Counted from the stretch's first letter, positions 17,126 through 26,588 are shown. The stretch: 64,000 nt of DNA from Streptomyces sp. SS1-1 (GCF_008973465.1 NZ_WBXN01000004.1:2954501-3018500), one strand, 5' to 3'. Translations and numbers: made by a program. The notes: generated from the letters alone by a model not told the origin.

Positions 17126-18019
17126 TCAGTCGCTGCTGTTGAGGATCGCGATGAGACGCAGGAACTCCATGTAGATCCAGACCAGCGTCAGCGTGAGGCC
17201 GAAGGCCGCCAGCCAGGACTCCTCGCGCGGAGCGCCGTAGGCGATGCCGTCCTCGACCTGCTTGAAGTCCAGGGCGAGGAAGCAGGCGCCGAGCAGGATG
17301 CCGATGACACCGAAGAGGATGCCGAGCGGGCCGCTGCGGAAGCCGAGGCCGTCACCGCCGCCGAACACGGCGAACAGCAGGTTGATGGCCATCAGGACGA
17401 TGAAGCCGAGCGCGGCCGCCATCACGAAACCGACGAAGCGCCGGTTCACCCGGATCCAGCCGGCCTTGTAGGCCACCAGGACCGCGGCGAAGACCGCCAT
17501 GGTGCCGAGCACCGCCTGCATGGCCGCACCGCTGGCGATGCGGTTGTCCACGACGCTGGAGACGACGCCGAGGAACACGCCCTCGAACGCGGCGTACGCC
17601 AGGATCAGCGCGGGCGAGGCCTTGCGCTTGAAGGACTGGACGAGCCCCAGCACCATGCCGATGAGGCCGGCGCCGATGGCGATGCCGTACGAACGGCTGA
17701 TGTTCGCGTCGTCGACGGGCAGCGTCGCCCAGGCGAGGGCCGCCGTGACGATCAGCACGCCGAGCGTGGTGCCGGTGCGCATGAGGACGTCGTCCATCGT
17801 CATGCGGCCGGTCGTGGCGGGGGCCTGCGGCGCCCCGTACTGAAGGTCCTGCTGCGCGTAGGGGTTCTGCGCGTACGGGTTGCCGGCCTGCGGCTGGGCG
17901 TAGGGGTTGCCCTGCGTGCCGACAGCGGCGCCCCCGGCCTGCGGCGCGGCGTTGAAGCCCGCGTAGCCGTTGTCGCGGCTGAACCCCCGTCGCGAGAAGA
18001 CCGGGTTGCTGCTCCTCAT
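17126..18019 (-). CDS. Bax inhibitor-1/YccA family membrane protein
   Basis: 297 residues. The N-terminal 75 residues are Gln/Asn/Pro/Tyr-rich with repeated NPYAQ units; the rest has about seven membrane helices and the conserved ending of the family (WLAAFGLTLTLVWIYMEFLRLIAIL). Family members are implicated in calcium leak and stress tolerance. ATG after GGAGGAG. Single gene between a terminator and the bldA locus. Confidence 0.88.
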   Translation of the reverse strand: MRSSNPVFSRRGFSRDNGYAGFNAAPQAGGAAVGTQGNPYAQPQAGNPYAQNPYAQQDLQYGAPQAPATTGRMTMDDVLMRTGTTLGVLIVTAALAWATLPVDDANISRSYGIAIGAGLIGMVLGLVQSFKRKASPALILAYAAFEGVFLGVVSSVVDNRIASGAAMQAVLGTMAVFAAVLVAYKAGWIRVNRRFVGFVMAAALGFIVLMAINLLFAVFGGGDGLGFRSGPLGILFGVIGILLGACFLALDFKQVEDGIAYGAPREESWLAAFGLTLTLVWIYMEFLRLIAILNSSD

Positions 18020-18312
18020 TTCACTCCTCCATGGCCACCGTGCGCGGCCTTGGCTCAAGAGTAATGGATTGGCAAAGGATCGACCCTAATACCTGGGGAG
18101 GATCTTTCCCTCTTCGTGCTGGCCAACACGCTACGCGTCCGGGTGATTCCCGGCCATGACCGGGAGCGTTCATGACCAGACTGGAACGCGCCCGGAACCT
18201 GACGGAGATCACCCGGTCGCCGTACGGCCGTCCGGGGCGGTCACGAGACGGGACGGACCGGGAACCCGGGGAAGAGCGGCAGCGAGGAAGAGCGGCGAAG
18301 AAGATCGGAAAG

Positions 18313-18396
18313 TGCCCAGAGCCGGACTTGAACCGGCACGCCCGCGAAGGGGCAGCGAGGTTTAAGCTCGCCGTGTCTGCATTCCACCATCTGGGC
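18313..18396 (-). tRNA. bldA: tRNA-Leu (anticodon UAA), bldA
   Basis: 84-nucleotide type II tRNA. The acceptor stem GCCCAGA pairs with TCTGGGC, the anticodon loop CTTAAAC gives anticodon UAA (genome 18362-18364), there is a long variable arm, and the T-arm is GCCGGTTCAAGTCCGGC. CCA is not encoded. In Streptomyces this is the only tRNA reading UUA codons; it is the developmental gene bldA, whose mature form accumulates late, so TTA-containing genes are expressed with differentiation or antibiotic production. Sequence and position are recognisably those of S. coelicolor bldA. Confidence 0.97.
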
Positions 18397-18809
18397 AGGC
18401 CATGGGCTCCGCATCGAAGTCCTGAGCCTATCGGGAGCCGCCTGTCGAACAGGGGCCGGGCGGGCCGATGTTGTCTTATTTTATTGGCGTCTGAGGGAGC
18501 ATCAGCCCACGGAACGGGCCATCCGCACTTGCCACGAGCGTTGCGCACGGCCGCCGGCACCGTGTGCGGAATGACGGAATTTCACCGTCCGAACGAGGAC
18601 GCCCCACCTGTTCTCGTACGGACGCCCCACTCGTTCCCGCACGACCGCTCCCCCGGGCGCCCGTCATCCTCAGGTATGACGCCGGCGCCCGTGGTCCGTC
18701 CGCAGTCTGTCTCCGGAACCGGAACAGCGATGGACTACACGCCCCGATCCGGCCGGGACGATGGACGTGTCCTTCGAACACACCGTCACCCCCCAGGAGC
18801 GTCCCTCTC
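18397..18809. other. Intergenic region with bldA and ABC-transporter promoters
   Basis: 413 bases without a supported gene. Nearest bldA, minus-strand TAGGCT (18430-18425) is a reasonable -10 about 29 bases before the tRNA, but the -35 is weak. A short AT-rich patch lies at about 18473-18486. Upstream of the ABC gene, CGTCAT (18662-18667) and ATGACG (18676-18681) form an inverted repeat with an 8-base spacer, a possible regulator site. Apparent open frames here are short and low quality. Confidence 0.5.
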
Positions 18810-19580
18810 GTGACCACCGCATCCATCGCCGGCCGCGCCACCGCCGTGGCCGCACGTGCCACGGATCTGTCGAAGATCTACGGACAGGGCGAGACCCAGG
18901 TGGTCGCCCTCGACCGGGTCTCCGTCGAGTTCCGGCAGGCCGAGTTCACCGCGATCATGGGCCCGTCCGGTTCAGGCAAGTCGACGCTGATGCACTGCGT
19001 GGCGGGCCTGGACACCTTCTCCTCCGGGTCGGTGCGCATCGGCGACACCGAGCTGGGCTCGCTGAAGGACAAGCAGCTCACCCAGCTGCGCCGGGACAAG
19101 ATCGGCTTCATCTTCCAGGCGTTCAACCTGCTGCCGACGCTCACGGCGCTGGAGAACATCACGCTGCCCATGGACATCGCGGGCCGCAAGCCCGACAAGG
19201 AGTGGCTGGACCGGGTGATCGGCATGGTCGGCCTCTCCGACCGGCTCCGGCACCGCCCCGCCCAGCTCTCCGGCGGCCAGCAGCAGCGCGTCGCGGTGGC
19301 CCGCGCCCTCGCCTCCCGGCCCGAGATCATCTTCGGTGACGAGCCGACCGGCAACCTCGACTCGCGCTCCGGCGCCGAGGTGCTGAGCTTCCTGCGCAAC
19401 TCCGTGCGGGAGATGGGCCAGACGGTGGTCATGGTGACGCACGACCCGGTCGCCGCGTCCTACGCGGACCGCGTGGTCTTCCTCGCCGACGGCCGGATCG
19501 TCGACGAGATGTACAAGCCCACCGCGGACAACGTCCTGGACTTCATGAAGCAGTTCGACGCGAAGGGCCGCACCTCCTGA
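18810..19580 (+). CDS. ABC transporter ATP-binding protein (MacB/LolD type)
   Basis: 256 residues: Walker [10 protein letters not shown], signature [10 protein letters not shown], Walker [14 protein letters not shown] and the H-loop His in VTHDP. This is the MacB/LolD class, which powers mechanotransmission or extrusion rather than classical transport. GTG start chosen, with AGGAG upstream. The stop overlaps the permease ATG by one base. Its closest relative in the window is the ATPase at 51149-51937. Confidence 0.95.
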   Translation: MTTASIAGRATAVAARATDLSKIYGQGETQVVALDRVSVEFRQAEFTAIMGPSGSGKSTLMHCVAGLDTFSSGSVRIGDTELGSLKDKQLTQLRRDKIGFIFQAFNLLPTLTALENITLPMDIAGRKPDKEWLDRVIGMVGLSDRLRHRPAQLSGGQQQRVAVARALASRPEIIFGDEPTGNLDSRSGAEVLSFLRNSVREMGQTVVMVTHDPVAASYADRVVFLADGRIVDEMYKPTADNVLDFMKQFDAKGRTS

Positions 19581-22114
19581 TGTTCCGCACCGCCCTGCGC
19601 AACGTACTGGCGCACAAGGCCCGTCTGCTGATGACCGTGCTCGCCGTCATGCTCGGCGTCGCGTTCGTCTCCGGCACCCTGGTCTTCGCCGACACGCTCT
19701 CCAACGCCTTCCGCAACCAGTCGGCGAAGAGCTACGACGACGTCGCCGTCGCCGTCACCTCCTACGCCTCCCCGGACGACCCCGACGAGGAGCCCGGCCT
19801 CTCGGCGAGGACGATCGAGAAGATCGCCGCCGTGGACGGCGTCGCCTCCGCCCGCGGCCGCGTCGAGGGCTTCGCCGGGGTCGCCGACCCCGACGGGAAG
19901 CTGATCGGCGTCGGCTGGTCCAACAAGGGCTCCAACTTCGCCCCCGGCAAGGACGGCGAGGACTCCGCCTACACCTTCACCGAGGGCTCCGGCCCGGTGA
20001 AGGACGACCAGATCGCCCTCGACCGGGATTCCGCCTCCAAGGGCGAGTACGAGGTCGGCGACCGGGTGCGCGTCGCGACGAACGGCCCGGTGAAGGAGTA
20101 CACCCTCAGCGGGGTGTTCACCACCGAGGACGGCGCCGTGAACGCCGGCGGCAGCCTCGTCCTGTTCGACACCGCCGTCGCCCAGAAGCAGTACCTCAAG
20201 CCCGGCTACTTCGAGAGCGCCACCGTCACCGCCGCCCCCGGCGCGTCCGACGCGAAGATCCTCGACGCCGTGAAGCCGCTGCTGCCCGAGCACGCCGAGG
20301 CCCGTACCGGCCAGGCGCTCGCGGACGAGCAGGCCGACGACATCGAGCGCGGCATGAGCAGCCTCAAGCAGGTGCTGCTGGGCTTCGCCGGCATCGCCCT
20401 GTTCGTCGGGGTCTTCCTGATCTCCAACACCTTCACGATGCTGGTCGCCCAGCGCACCAAGGAGATCGCCCTGATGCGGGCCGTCGGCGCGTCCCGCCGG
20501 CAGATCACCCGCTCGGTGCTCGCCGAGGCCGCGCTGGTGGGCCTGGTCGCCTCGGTCGTCGGCTTCGTCCTCGGCGTCGGTCTCGCGGCCGGACTGCGCT
20601 CCGGCATGGCCGCGTTCGAGATGAAGATCCCGGACGGTCCGCTGGTCATCGGCGCCACACCGGTGATCGCCGCGATCGCCGTGGGCGTGCTGATCACGAT
20701 GCTCGCCGCCTGGCTGCCCGGCCGCCGGGCCGCGAAGATCCCGCCGGTGGCGGCCATGAACAGCGTCCACGCGGCGGCCACCACCAAGTCGCTGGTGCTG
20801 CGCAACTCGCTCGGCGCGGCCATCACCGCCCTCGGCGCCGGCGGCATCGTGGCGGGCGCCTCCTCCGGCGGCGAGGACGGCCGGATGCTCATCGGGGCGG
20901 GCGCGTTCCTCGCGCTGATCGGTGTGATCGTGCTGATCCCGCTGCTCTCCCGGCCCGTGATCGCGCTGGTCCGGCCGCTGCTCGTCGGCCCGTTCGGCGT
21001 GGCCGGCAAGCTCGCCGGGCAGAACGCGGTCCGCAACCCGCGCCGCACCGGCGCCACCGCCTCCGCGCTGGCGATCGGGCTGACGCTGGTCACCGGTCTG
21101 TCGGTGCTGGGCATCACGGTCGGCACCGCCATCGACAAGATGACCACGGACAACATCAAGGCCGACTACATGGTCTCGATGGCGAACGGCGGCGACCTCG
21201 ACCGGTCGGCGCTGACCGCGCTGGAGAAGGCCGACGGAGTCTCCGCGGTCTCCCCGCAGCAGAGCGTCTACTTCCAGGCCGGTGACGACGACTACGTCTC
21301 CGCCTCCGCGGTCACCCCGGGCGACATCGAGCGGGTCCTGCGGATGGACCTGGTGAGCGGCGACCTCGGCACGCTCGCCGACGGGCAGCTCGCCGTCGCC
21401 GAGAAGACGGCCCGCGGCAAGGGCTGGAAGACCGGCGACAGCGTCCCCGTCACCTTCGGCGACGAGAAGAAGCAGACGCTGAAGGTCGGCGCGGTCTTCA
21501 AGGACAGCGAGTTCCTCTCCCCCGTCGTCGTCTCCACCGACGTCGTCGGCCCGCACGAGACCCGCCCGTACATCCGGCAGATCTTCGTGAAGATGGACGG
21601 CGGCCAGAGCGGAGCCAACGAGCAGGTCCTCGTCGACGCGCTGGGCGACAACCCGGCGATCACGATCATGGACCGGCAGGACATCCGCAACGAGTTCGGC
21701 GGCGCCATCAACACCCTGCTGAACGTCATGTACGGCCTCCTGGCGATGGCGCTGATCATCGCGGTGCTGGGCGTCGTCAACACCCTGGCGATGTCGGTGT
21801 TCGAGCGGCAGCAGGAGATCGGCATGCTCCGCGCGATCGGTCTCGACCGGCGCCGGGTGAAGCGGATGGTGCGTCTGGAGGCCGTCGTCATCTCGGTGTT
21901 CGGCGCGGTGGTCGGCGTCGCTCTCGGCTCGTTCCTCGGCTGGGCGATCGGCGAGACCTTCGCGGACCAGGTGCCGGGCTACGCCCTGGTGCTGCCCTGG
22001 GACCGGATCGGGATCTTCCTGGTCCTGGCCGGGCTGGTCGGCGTCCTGGCCGCGCTGTGGCCGGCCCGCAACGCGGCACGGCTGAACATGCTGAACGCGA
22101 TCAAGGCCGAGTAG
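19580..22114 (+). CDS. FtsX/MacB-type ABC permease
   Basis: 844 residues: N-terminal membrane helix, a large extracellular domain (about 45-260), an FtsX unit (QRTKEIALMRAVGASRRQ), a central membrane region, a second extracellular domain (about 520-690) and a C-terminal FtsX unit (ERQQEIGMLRAIGLDRRR), giving the fused two-FtsX layout. It partners the ATPase directly upstream. Likely substrates are lipids, peptides or antibiotics; none can be assigned. Confidence 0.93.
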   Translation: MFRTALRNVLAHKARLLMTVLAVMLGVAFVSGTLVFADTLSNAFRNQSAKSYDDVAVAVTSYASPDDPDEEPGLSARTIEKIAAVDGVASARGRVEGFAGVADPDGKLIGVGWSNKGSNFAPGKDGEDSAYTFTEGSGPVKDDQIALDRDSASKGEYEVGDRVRVATNGPVKEYTLSGVFTTEDGAVNAGGSLVLFDTAVAQKQYLKPGYFESATVTAAPGASDAKILDAVKPLLPEHAEARTGQALADEQADDIERGMSSLKQVLLGFAGIALFVGVFLISNTFTMLVAQRTKEIALMRAVGASRRQITRSVLAEAALVGLVASVVGFVLGVGLAAGLRSGMAAFEMKIPDGPLVIGATPVIAAIAVGVLITMLAAWLPGRRAAKIPPVAAMNSVHAAATTKSLVLRNSLGAAITALGAGGIVAGASSGGEDGRMLIGAGAFLALIGVIVLIPLLSRPVIALVRPLLVGPFGVAGKLAGQNAVRNPRRTGATASALAIGLTLVTGLSVLGITVGTAIDKMTTDNIKADYMVSMANGGDLDRSALTALEKADGVSAVSPQQSVYFQAGDDDYVSASAVTPGDIERVLRMDLVSGDLGTLADGQLAVAEKTARGKGWKTGDSVPVTFGDEKKQTLKVGAVFKDSEFLSPVVVSTDVVGPHETRPYIRQIFVKMDGGQSGANEQVLVDALGDNPAITIMDRQDIRNEFGGAINTLLNVMYGLLAMALIIAVLGVVNTLAMSVFERQQEIGMLRAIGLDRRRVKRMVRLEAVVISVFGAVVGVALGSFLGWAIGETFADQVPGYALVLPWDRIGIFLVLAGLVGVLAALWPARNAARLNMLNAIKAE

Positions 22115-22139
22115 CCGTACGGCACGAGCGGTACGGAAG

Positions 22140-22172
22140 AGGGCCGGGCCCCCGTCACGGGTGCCCGGCCCT
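22140..22172. terminator. Bidirectional terminator hairpin
   Basis: AGGGCCGGGC (22140-22149) and GCCCGGCCCT (22163-22172) form a perfect 10-base stem between the convergent permease and cyclopropane-synthase genes. Confidence 0.75.
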
Positions 22173-22191
22173 TCGTCTTCCCCGGCCCGGT

Positions 22192-23490
22192 TCAGCCGCC
22201 CCAGACACGGGCGCGCAGCGGCATCCCGGAGGCGCCGGAGTCGGGCGTGCGCACGGCCAGCACCTGGTTGACCCCGATGCGGTTGCGCTCGAACGCCAGC
22301 GCGGAGGCGGCCATGTAGAGCCGCCAGACGCGGGCGCGCCCCGGACCGGTGAGCCGGACCGCCCGGTCCCAGTGGTCCTCCAGGTTGGTGACCCAGCGGC
22401 GCAGCGTCAGGGCGTAGTGCTCGCGCAGCGCCTCCACGTCCCGCACCTCGAACCCGGCGCGTTCCAGCTGTGCGACGGTCACGCCGATCGGCTGGAGCTC
22501 CCCGTCGGGGAAGACGTACGCGTCGATGAACTCGTCGACCTGGTACGAGGATTCGTCGCGCTGCGGGCGGCGCCCGATCTGGTGGTTGAGCAGCCGTCCG
22601 CCGGGCTTGAGCAGCCGGTGCAGCACGTCCGCGTACTCCAGGTAGCGCTCGGCGCCGACGTGCTCGGCCATGCCGATGGAGGAGATCGCGTCGTAGGGGC
22701 CGTCGGCGACGTCCCGGTAGTCCTGGACGCGGATCTCCACCTTGTCCGTCAGGCCCTCCTCGGCGACGCGCTTGCGGGCGTACGCCGCCTGCTCCTGGGA
22801 GAGGGTGACGCCGACGACGTCCACGCCGTACTCGCGGGCCGCGTGCACGGCCATGGAGCCCCAGCCGCAGCCGACGTCGAGCAGCCGCATGCCCGCCTTC
22901 AGACCGAGCTTGCGGCAGACCAGGTCGAGCTTGTCGCGCTGGGCGTCCTCCAGGGTGCCCTCGGGGGGCGGGGCCTCCCAGTAGGCGCAGGAGTACACCA
23001 TGGACGGGCCGAGGACGAGTTCGTAGAAGTCGTTGCCCACGTCGTAGTGGTGGCTGATGGCCCGCTTGTCGGTGCGCCGGGTGTGCCGGTGCCGGGGCCG
23101 GCGCACCTCCTCCGGCGGGGGCGCGGGCGGCAGTGGGAGCCCGCCGAGCCGGACCAGTCCCCGGACGGCGGCGCGCGCCTCGGGGTCCCGCAGGATCTCC
23201 AGCGTGCCGCGGGCGTCGTCGCCGCGCTCCCACACCAGTCCGGCGAGCAGGTCGAGCGCGGTGTAGAGGTCGCCCTCGATGTCCAGGTCCCCGGCCACCC
23301 AGGCGCGGGCCAGGCCGAGTTCGCCGGGCCTGTACAGCAGGCGGCGCACGGCGCGGCGGTTGCGGACGACGAGCGCCGGGGCACCCGGCGGCCCCGACTG
23401 CGAGCCGTCCCAGGCGCGGATGCGCACCGGGAGGGGCGTTCCCAGCAGTTGTTCCAGAAGGACCTGCAGCCGCTGCGCGGCGTCAGCCAT
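22192..23490 (-). CDS. cfa: Cyclopropane-fatty-acyl-phospholipid synthase family methyltransferase
   Basis: 432 residues. SAM-binding motif LLDVGCGWGSMA, the upstream AISHHYDVGNDFY block and SSIGMAEHVG are characteristic of the CFA/mycolic-acid methyltransferase family, which methylenates or methylates unsaturated acyl chains in membrane lipids. A cytoplasmic or peripheral-membrane location is expected. ATG after GGAGGTG. Cyclopropane versus methyl-branched product cannot be decided from sequence. Confidence 0.9.
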   Translation of the reverse strand: MADAAQRLQVLLEQLLGTPLPVRIRAWDGSQSGPPGAPALVVRNRRAVRRLLYRPGELGLARAWVAGDLDIEGDLYTALDLLAGLVWERGDDARGTLEILRDPEARAAVRGLVRLGGLPLPPAPPPEEVRRPRHRHTRRTDKRAISHHYDVGNDFYELVLGPSMVYSCAYWEAPPPEGTLEDAQRDKLDLVCRKLGLKAGMRLLDVGCGWGSMAVHAAREYGVDVVGVTLSQEQAAYARKRVAEEGLTDKVEIRVQDYRDVADGPYDAISSIGMAEHVGAERYLEYADVLHRLLKPGGRLLNHQIGRRPQRDESSYQVDEFIDAYVFPDGELQPIGVTVAQLERAGFEVRDVEALREHYALTLRRWVTNLEDHWDRAVRLTGPGRARVWRLYMAASALAFERNRIGVNQVLAVRTPDSGASGMPLRARVWGG

Positions 23491-23607
23491 GGCGCACACC
23501 TCCGAATCCCGGAATGTCCAACACCACGTAAACACCTGAGGGGGGCGTGCGCAGTCCCCCACGCGCGTCACGGCTGGGCAAACAACCGTTACGGAGTCCG
23601 CCAACGC

Positions 23608-23647
23608 CGAAGGACCTCCCGCACCACGGATGGCGGGAGGTCCTTCG
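23608..23647. terminator. ndh terminator hairpin
   Basis: CGAAGGACCTCCCGC (23608-23622) and GCGGGAGGTCCTTCG (23633-23647) form a perfect 15-base stem with a 10-base loop, 36 bases after the ndh stop and upstream of cfa on the same strand. Confidence 0.85.
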
Positions 23648-23683
23648 GGCCGGCCGCGGAGGGCCGGCGGGGTACCGGGAGGG

Positions 23684-25072
23684 TCAGGAGGCCTTGGCCT
23701 TCTCGCCCTTGTCGGCGGCGCTCGCGGCGGGCACCGGAGCGGGCTTGGCGGCCTCGTAGAACTCCTCGCGGGGAGTCTCCAGGGCGCCGAGCGACACGAC
23801 CTCGCGCTTGAGGAACATGCCGAGGGTCCAGTCGGCGAAGACGCGGATCTTGCGGTTGAACGTCGGCATCGCCATGCCGTGGTAGCCACGGTGCATGTAC
23901 CAGGCGAGACGTCCCTTGAGCTTGATCTTCATCTTGCCCATGACGATCATCGCGACGCCCTTGTGCAGGCCGAGGCCCGCGACCGCGCCCTTGTTGGCGT
24001 GGCTGTACTCCTTCTGCGGGAAGCCCCGCATGCCGGAGATCACGTTGTCGCCGAGGACCTTGGCCTGGCGCAGCGCGTGCTGGGCGTTCGGCGGGCACCA
24101 GGCGTTGGGGTTGCCGGCCTTGCGGCCGACGAGGTCGGGCACCTGGGCGTTGTCGCCGGCGGCCCAGATGTAGTCGGTGCCGGCGACCTGGAGGGTCGGC
24201 TCGCAGTCGACGTGGCCGCGCGGGCCGAGGGGCAGACCGAAGCGGGAGAGCGCCGGGTTGGGCTTGACGCCGGCCGTCCAGACGATCGTGTTCGAGTCGA
24301 CCTCGAGGCCGTTCTTCAGCACGACGTGGCCGTCGACGCAGGAGTCCATGGAGGTGGAGAGGTAGACCTCGACCCCGCGGGCCTCCAGGTGCTCCTTGCC
24401 GTACTGGCCGAGCTTGGGGCCGACTTCGGGGAGGATCTTGTCGGCGGCGTCGACGAGGATGAACCGCATGTCCTCGCGCTTGACGCTGGAGTAGTACTTG
24501 GCCGCGTCGCGGGCCATGTCCTCGACCTCGCCGATCGTCTCGGCACCGGCGAAGCCGCCGCCGACGAAGACGAAGGTGAGCGCCTTGCGGCGGATCTCCT
24601 CGTCGGTGGTGGAGTCGGCCTTGTCCAGCTGCTCCAGCACGTGGTTGCGCAGGCCGATGGCCTCCTCGATGCCCTTCATGCCGATGCCCTGCTCGGCGAG
24701 GCCGGGGATCGGGAAGGTGCGGGAGACCGCGCCCATGGCGATGACCAGGTAGTCGAAGGGCAGCTCGTACGCCTCGCCGACCAGCGGGGCGATCGTGGCG
24801 ACCTTGCGGTCCTGATCGATGGTGGTGACCCGGCCGGTGAGGACCTCCGCCTTCGGCAACACGCGTCGCAGCGGGACGACGACGTGGCGCGGGGAGATGC
24901 TGCCGGCGGCGGTTTCGGGGAGGAAGGGCTGGTAGGTCATGTACGACCGGGGGTCGACGACCGTGACGGTCGCCTCGCCGTAGCGCATCTTCTTGAGAAT
25001 GCGCCGAGCTGCGTACAGGCCTACGTACCCACCGCCTACTACGAGGATCCTGGGACGCTCCGTGGTGCTCAT
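23684..25072 (-). CDS. ndh: Type II NADH dehydrogenase
   Basis: 462-residue FAD-dependent NADH:quinone oxidoreductase of the non-proton-pumping type. The first dinucleotide fold is ILVVGGGYVGLYAA, the second FVFVGGGFAGAET, and the FAD-binding WAAGDNAQVPD block follows; the C-terminal region probably forms a membrane-associated amphipathic helix. It recycles NADH to the quinone pool. A near-perfect Rex operator lies 321 bases upstream, consistent with redox control through NADH/NAD. Confidence 0.95.
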   Translation of the reverse strand: MSTTERPRILVVGGGYVGLYAARRILKKMRYGEATVTVVDPRSYMTYQPFLPETAAGSISPRHVVVPLRRVLPKAEVLTGRVTTIDQDRKVATIAPLVGEAYELPFDYLVIAMGAVSRTFPIPGLAEQGIGMKGIEEAIGLRNHVLEQLDKADSTTDEEIRRKALTFVFVGGGFAGAETIGEVEDMARDAAKYYSSVKREDMRFILVDAADKILPEVGPKLGQYGKEHLEARGVEVYLSTSMDSCVDGHVVLKNGLEVDSNTIVWTAGVKPNPALSRFGLPLGPRGHVDCEPTLQVAGTDYIWAAGDNAQVPDLVGRKAGNPNAWCPPNAQHALRQAKVLGDNVISGMRGFPQKEYSHANKGAVAGLGLHKGVAMIVMGKMKIKLKGRLAWYMHRGYHGMAMPTFNRKIRVFADWTLGMFLKREVVSLGALETPREEFYEAAKPAPVPAASAADKGEKAKAS

Positions 25073-25314
25073 GCCATCGAGTATCCACCCGCCTCGGGGG
25101 GGTCGCTCGTGCGCCCCTTCACAAGCTCTTGCAGGGGCTGTGCTACACTCCCCGGCCCGCGTGACGCAGGTCATGGTCACGACCGGGAACCGGATTCCGC
25201 TACGACCCGTTGTCAATGCCGCGTGAGCTGCCTCTCTGCATCGGCAAACCCCCTGTGAGGGGGTCGGGACGCGGTCCGGAACGATGTGCCGGAGACCTGC
25301 TTACACCGTCCATC

Positions 25315-25326
25315 TGAACATGTTCA
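25315..25326. promoter_or_regulatory. Perfect 12-base palindrome in the ndh upstream region
   Basis: TGAACATGTTCA, a perfect palindrome, lies 243 bases upstream of ndh and 67 bases downstream of the Rex-type site. Possible binding site of a second dimeric regulator; the protein is unknown. Confidence 0.35.
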
Positions 25327-25392
25327 AGGGGCTGTTCACCCCTCGGAAGGGCCAACCGGCCCCTCTTGGGCCCCGGACTTGACGGAAATCCT

Positions 25393-25408
25393 TGTGAAGA
25401 ACTTCACG
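25393..25408. promoter_or_regulatory. Putative Rex operator (ROP) for ndh
   Basis: TGTGAAGAACTTCACG matches the S. coelicolor Rex consensus TGTGAACGCGTTCACA in both arms except the last base. Rex releases DNA when NADH is high, and ndh is a known Rex target in Streptomyces (recalled knowledge). The match is seen directly; binding is inference. Confidence 0.65.
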
Positions 25409-25595
25409 AACTTTCTCCGGGGCCGTGTCCGGACCGGCCCGCAAGGCCCCTCCAGGCCCGCTCACCCGTGCCGTCCGCCGCTCAGCGGAGGCGTGTGACC
25501 AGCGCCGTTCACCGGTACGGGGCATCGAGCCCGGTACTCCGGCGGGCGCCGGCACCTCTGGCCGCCGGCGCCCTCGGAACCCCGTGCGGAGAGCC

Positions 25596-26546
25596 CTAAC
25601 GGCGACCCGGCCCCTTGCCGTGCCGGCCGTCGTCGATCTCCTCGGCCTCGGCCTCGATGCGCTCCTTGCGGACCGTGCCGTGGACGGTCTCCTGCTCGGT
25701 CCGCTCCTCGGTGGTCAGCCGGACCCGCTCCACCGGCACCGCCTCGGTCGACGCCACCGGCCGCTCCTCGTGCAGGACGACCTCGTGCTCGGCCTCACCG
25801 ATGTCCGGACCGGACATCGCGGCACCGCGATTGGCCTCGGTGATGGGCTCGCGCTCCACGCGCACCTCTTCGTGCCGGACCGGGACGGTCTGCTCGACCT
25901 CCTCGGTGACGACGTACTTGCGCAGCCGGGCGCGGCCCGACTCCCGGCGCTCGACGCCCACGTGCATACGCTCCTCGGAGCGCGTCATCGCGTCGTCGTC
26001 CCGGCCGGCGCGTGCCCTCATGGCCGCGTCGGCGGTCCCGGGCGCACCCGCGGCTCCGGCCGCGCCCGTGGTCCCGCCGGCCTTGGCGGCGCCGGCAGCA
26101 CCCGCGGTCCCGCCGGTCCTGGCCGTCCCCGCGGTTCCGGCGGTGCCGCCCGCGCCCGCCGCTCCGGTTCCGCCGCCGTGCGCCCAGCCGCCCTCGCCGG
26201 GCTGGTTGGCCTGGGACCAGGACGCGTCCCAGTCGATGCCGTAGTACTCGTAGAGCCGGTGCTCCTCGTCCACGGAGAGGTGGCCACCGCTGTCCACGTC
26301 GACGCGCGGGGCGTCCTTGACCTTGCCCTTGGAGTACGGGACCTCGGTGTGGTCCTCCACCACCGTGGCGTCACGGATGGGTACGAAGGACTCGCTGGAG
26401 CCGAACATGCCCGTCTTGACCGACATCCACTCCGGCCGCCCCGTCGCGTCGTCGACGTAGACGTGCTTGGCCTCGCCGATCTTCTTGCCGCCCTCGCCCA
26501 GGACCGGATGGTCCAGGACGTTCCCGACTTGCTCCCTGCTGATCAT
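25596..26546 (-). CDS. PRC-barrel and DUF2382 protein with collagen-like linker
   Basis: 316 residues in three parts: PRC-barrel (about 1-115, ISREQVGNVLDHPVLG, YVDDATGRPEWMSVKTGMFG), a Gly-X-X repeat linker (about 127-175) rich in GTA and GAA triplets with a collagen-like period of three, and a charged C-terminal DUF2382 (about 190-316, RLRKYVVTEEVEQTVPVRHEEV). Function unknown, associated with stress tolerance in related bacteria. The ATG follows GAGG. A sigma-B-like promoter lies about 40 bases upstream. Confidence 0.88.
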   Translation of the reverse strand: MISREQVGNVLDHPVLGEGGKKIGEAKHVYVDDATGRPEWMSVKTGMFGSSESFVPIRDATVVEDHTEVPYSKGKVKDAPRVDVDSGGHLSVDEEHRLYEYYGIDWDASWSQANQPGEGGWAHGGGTGAAGAGGTAGTAGTARTGGTAGAAGAAKAGGTTGAAGAAGAPGTADAAMRARAGRDDDAMTRSEERMHVGVERRESGRARLRKYVVTEEVEQTVPVRHEEVRVEREPITEANRGAAMSGPDIGEAEHEVVLHEERPVASTEAVPVERVRLTTEERTEQETVHGTVRKERIEAEAEEIDDGRHGKGPGRR

Positions 26547-26588
26547 GGTCTGCCTCACCCTTCTCGTGGGGTTCGTCCCTTGACGGGT

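Larger units (their letters stand above)
25073..25595. other. 523-base non-coding region upstream of ndh
   Basis: No convincing gene. It holds the Rex-type site at 25393-25408, the palindrome at 25315-25326, a short CCCCC/GGGGG hairpin near 25248-25262, and GTGAC/GTCAC arms (10-base spacer) near 25160-25180. A 70-codon open frame at 25286-25498 has no ribosome binding site and is not supported. A long ndh leader with several control elements is the likely content. Confidence 0.5.

Noticed and set aside
19460..23233. 1257-codon minus-strand open frame across the ABC permease
   Set aside because: Shadow of permease and cfa frames, low-complexity translation.
25160..25180. Crp-type site (GTGAC...GTCAC) near ndh
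   Set aside because: Arm spacing does not fit the actinobacterial Crp consensus.
25286..25498. 70-codon open frame upstream of ndh
   Set aside because: Overlaps the palindrome and Rex-type site, no ribosome binding site, unconvincing composition.
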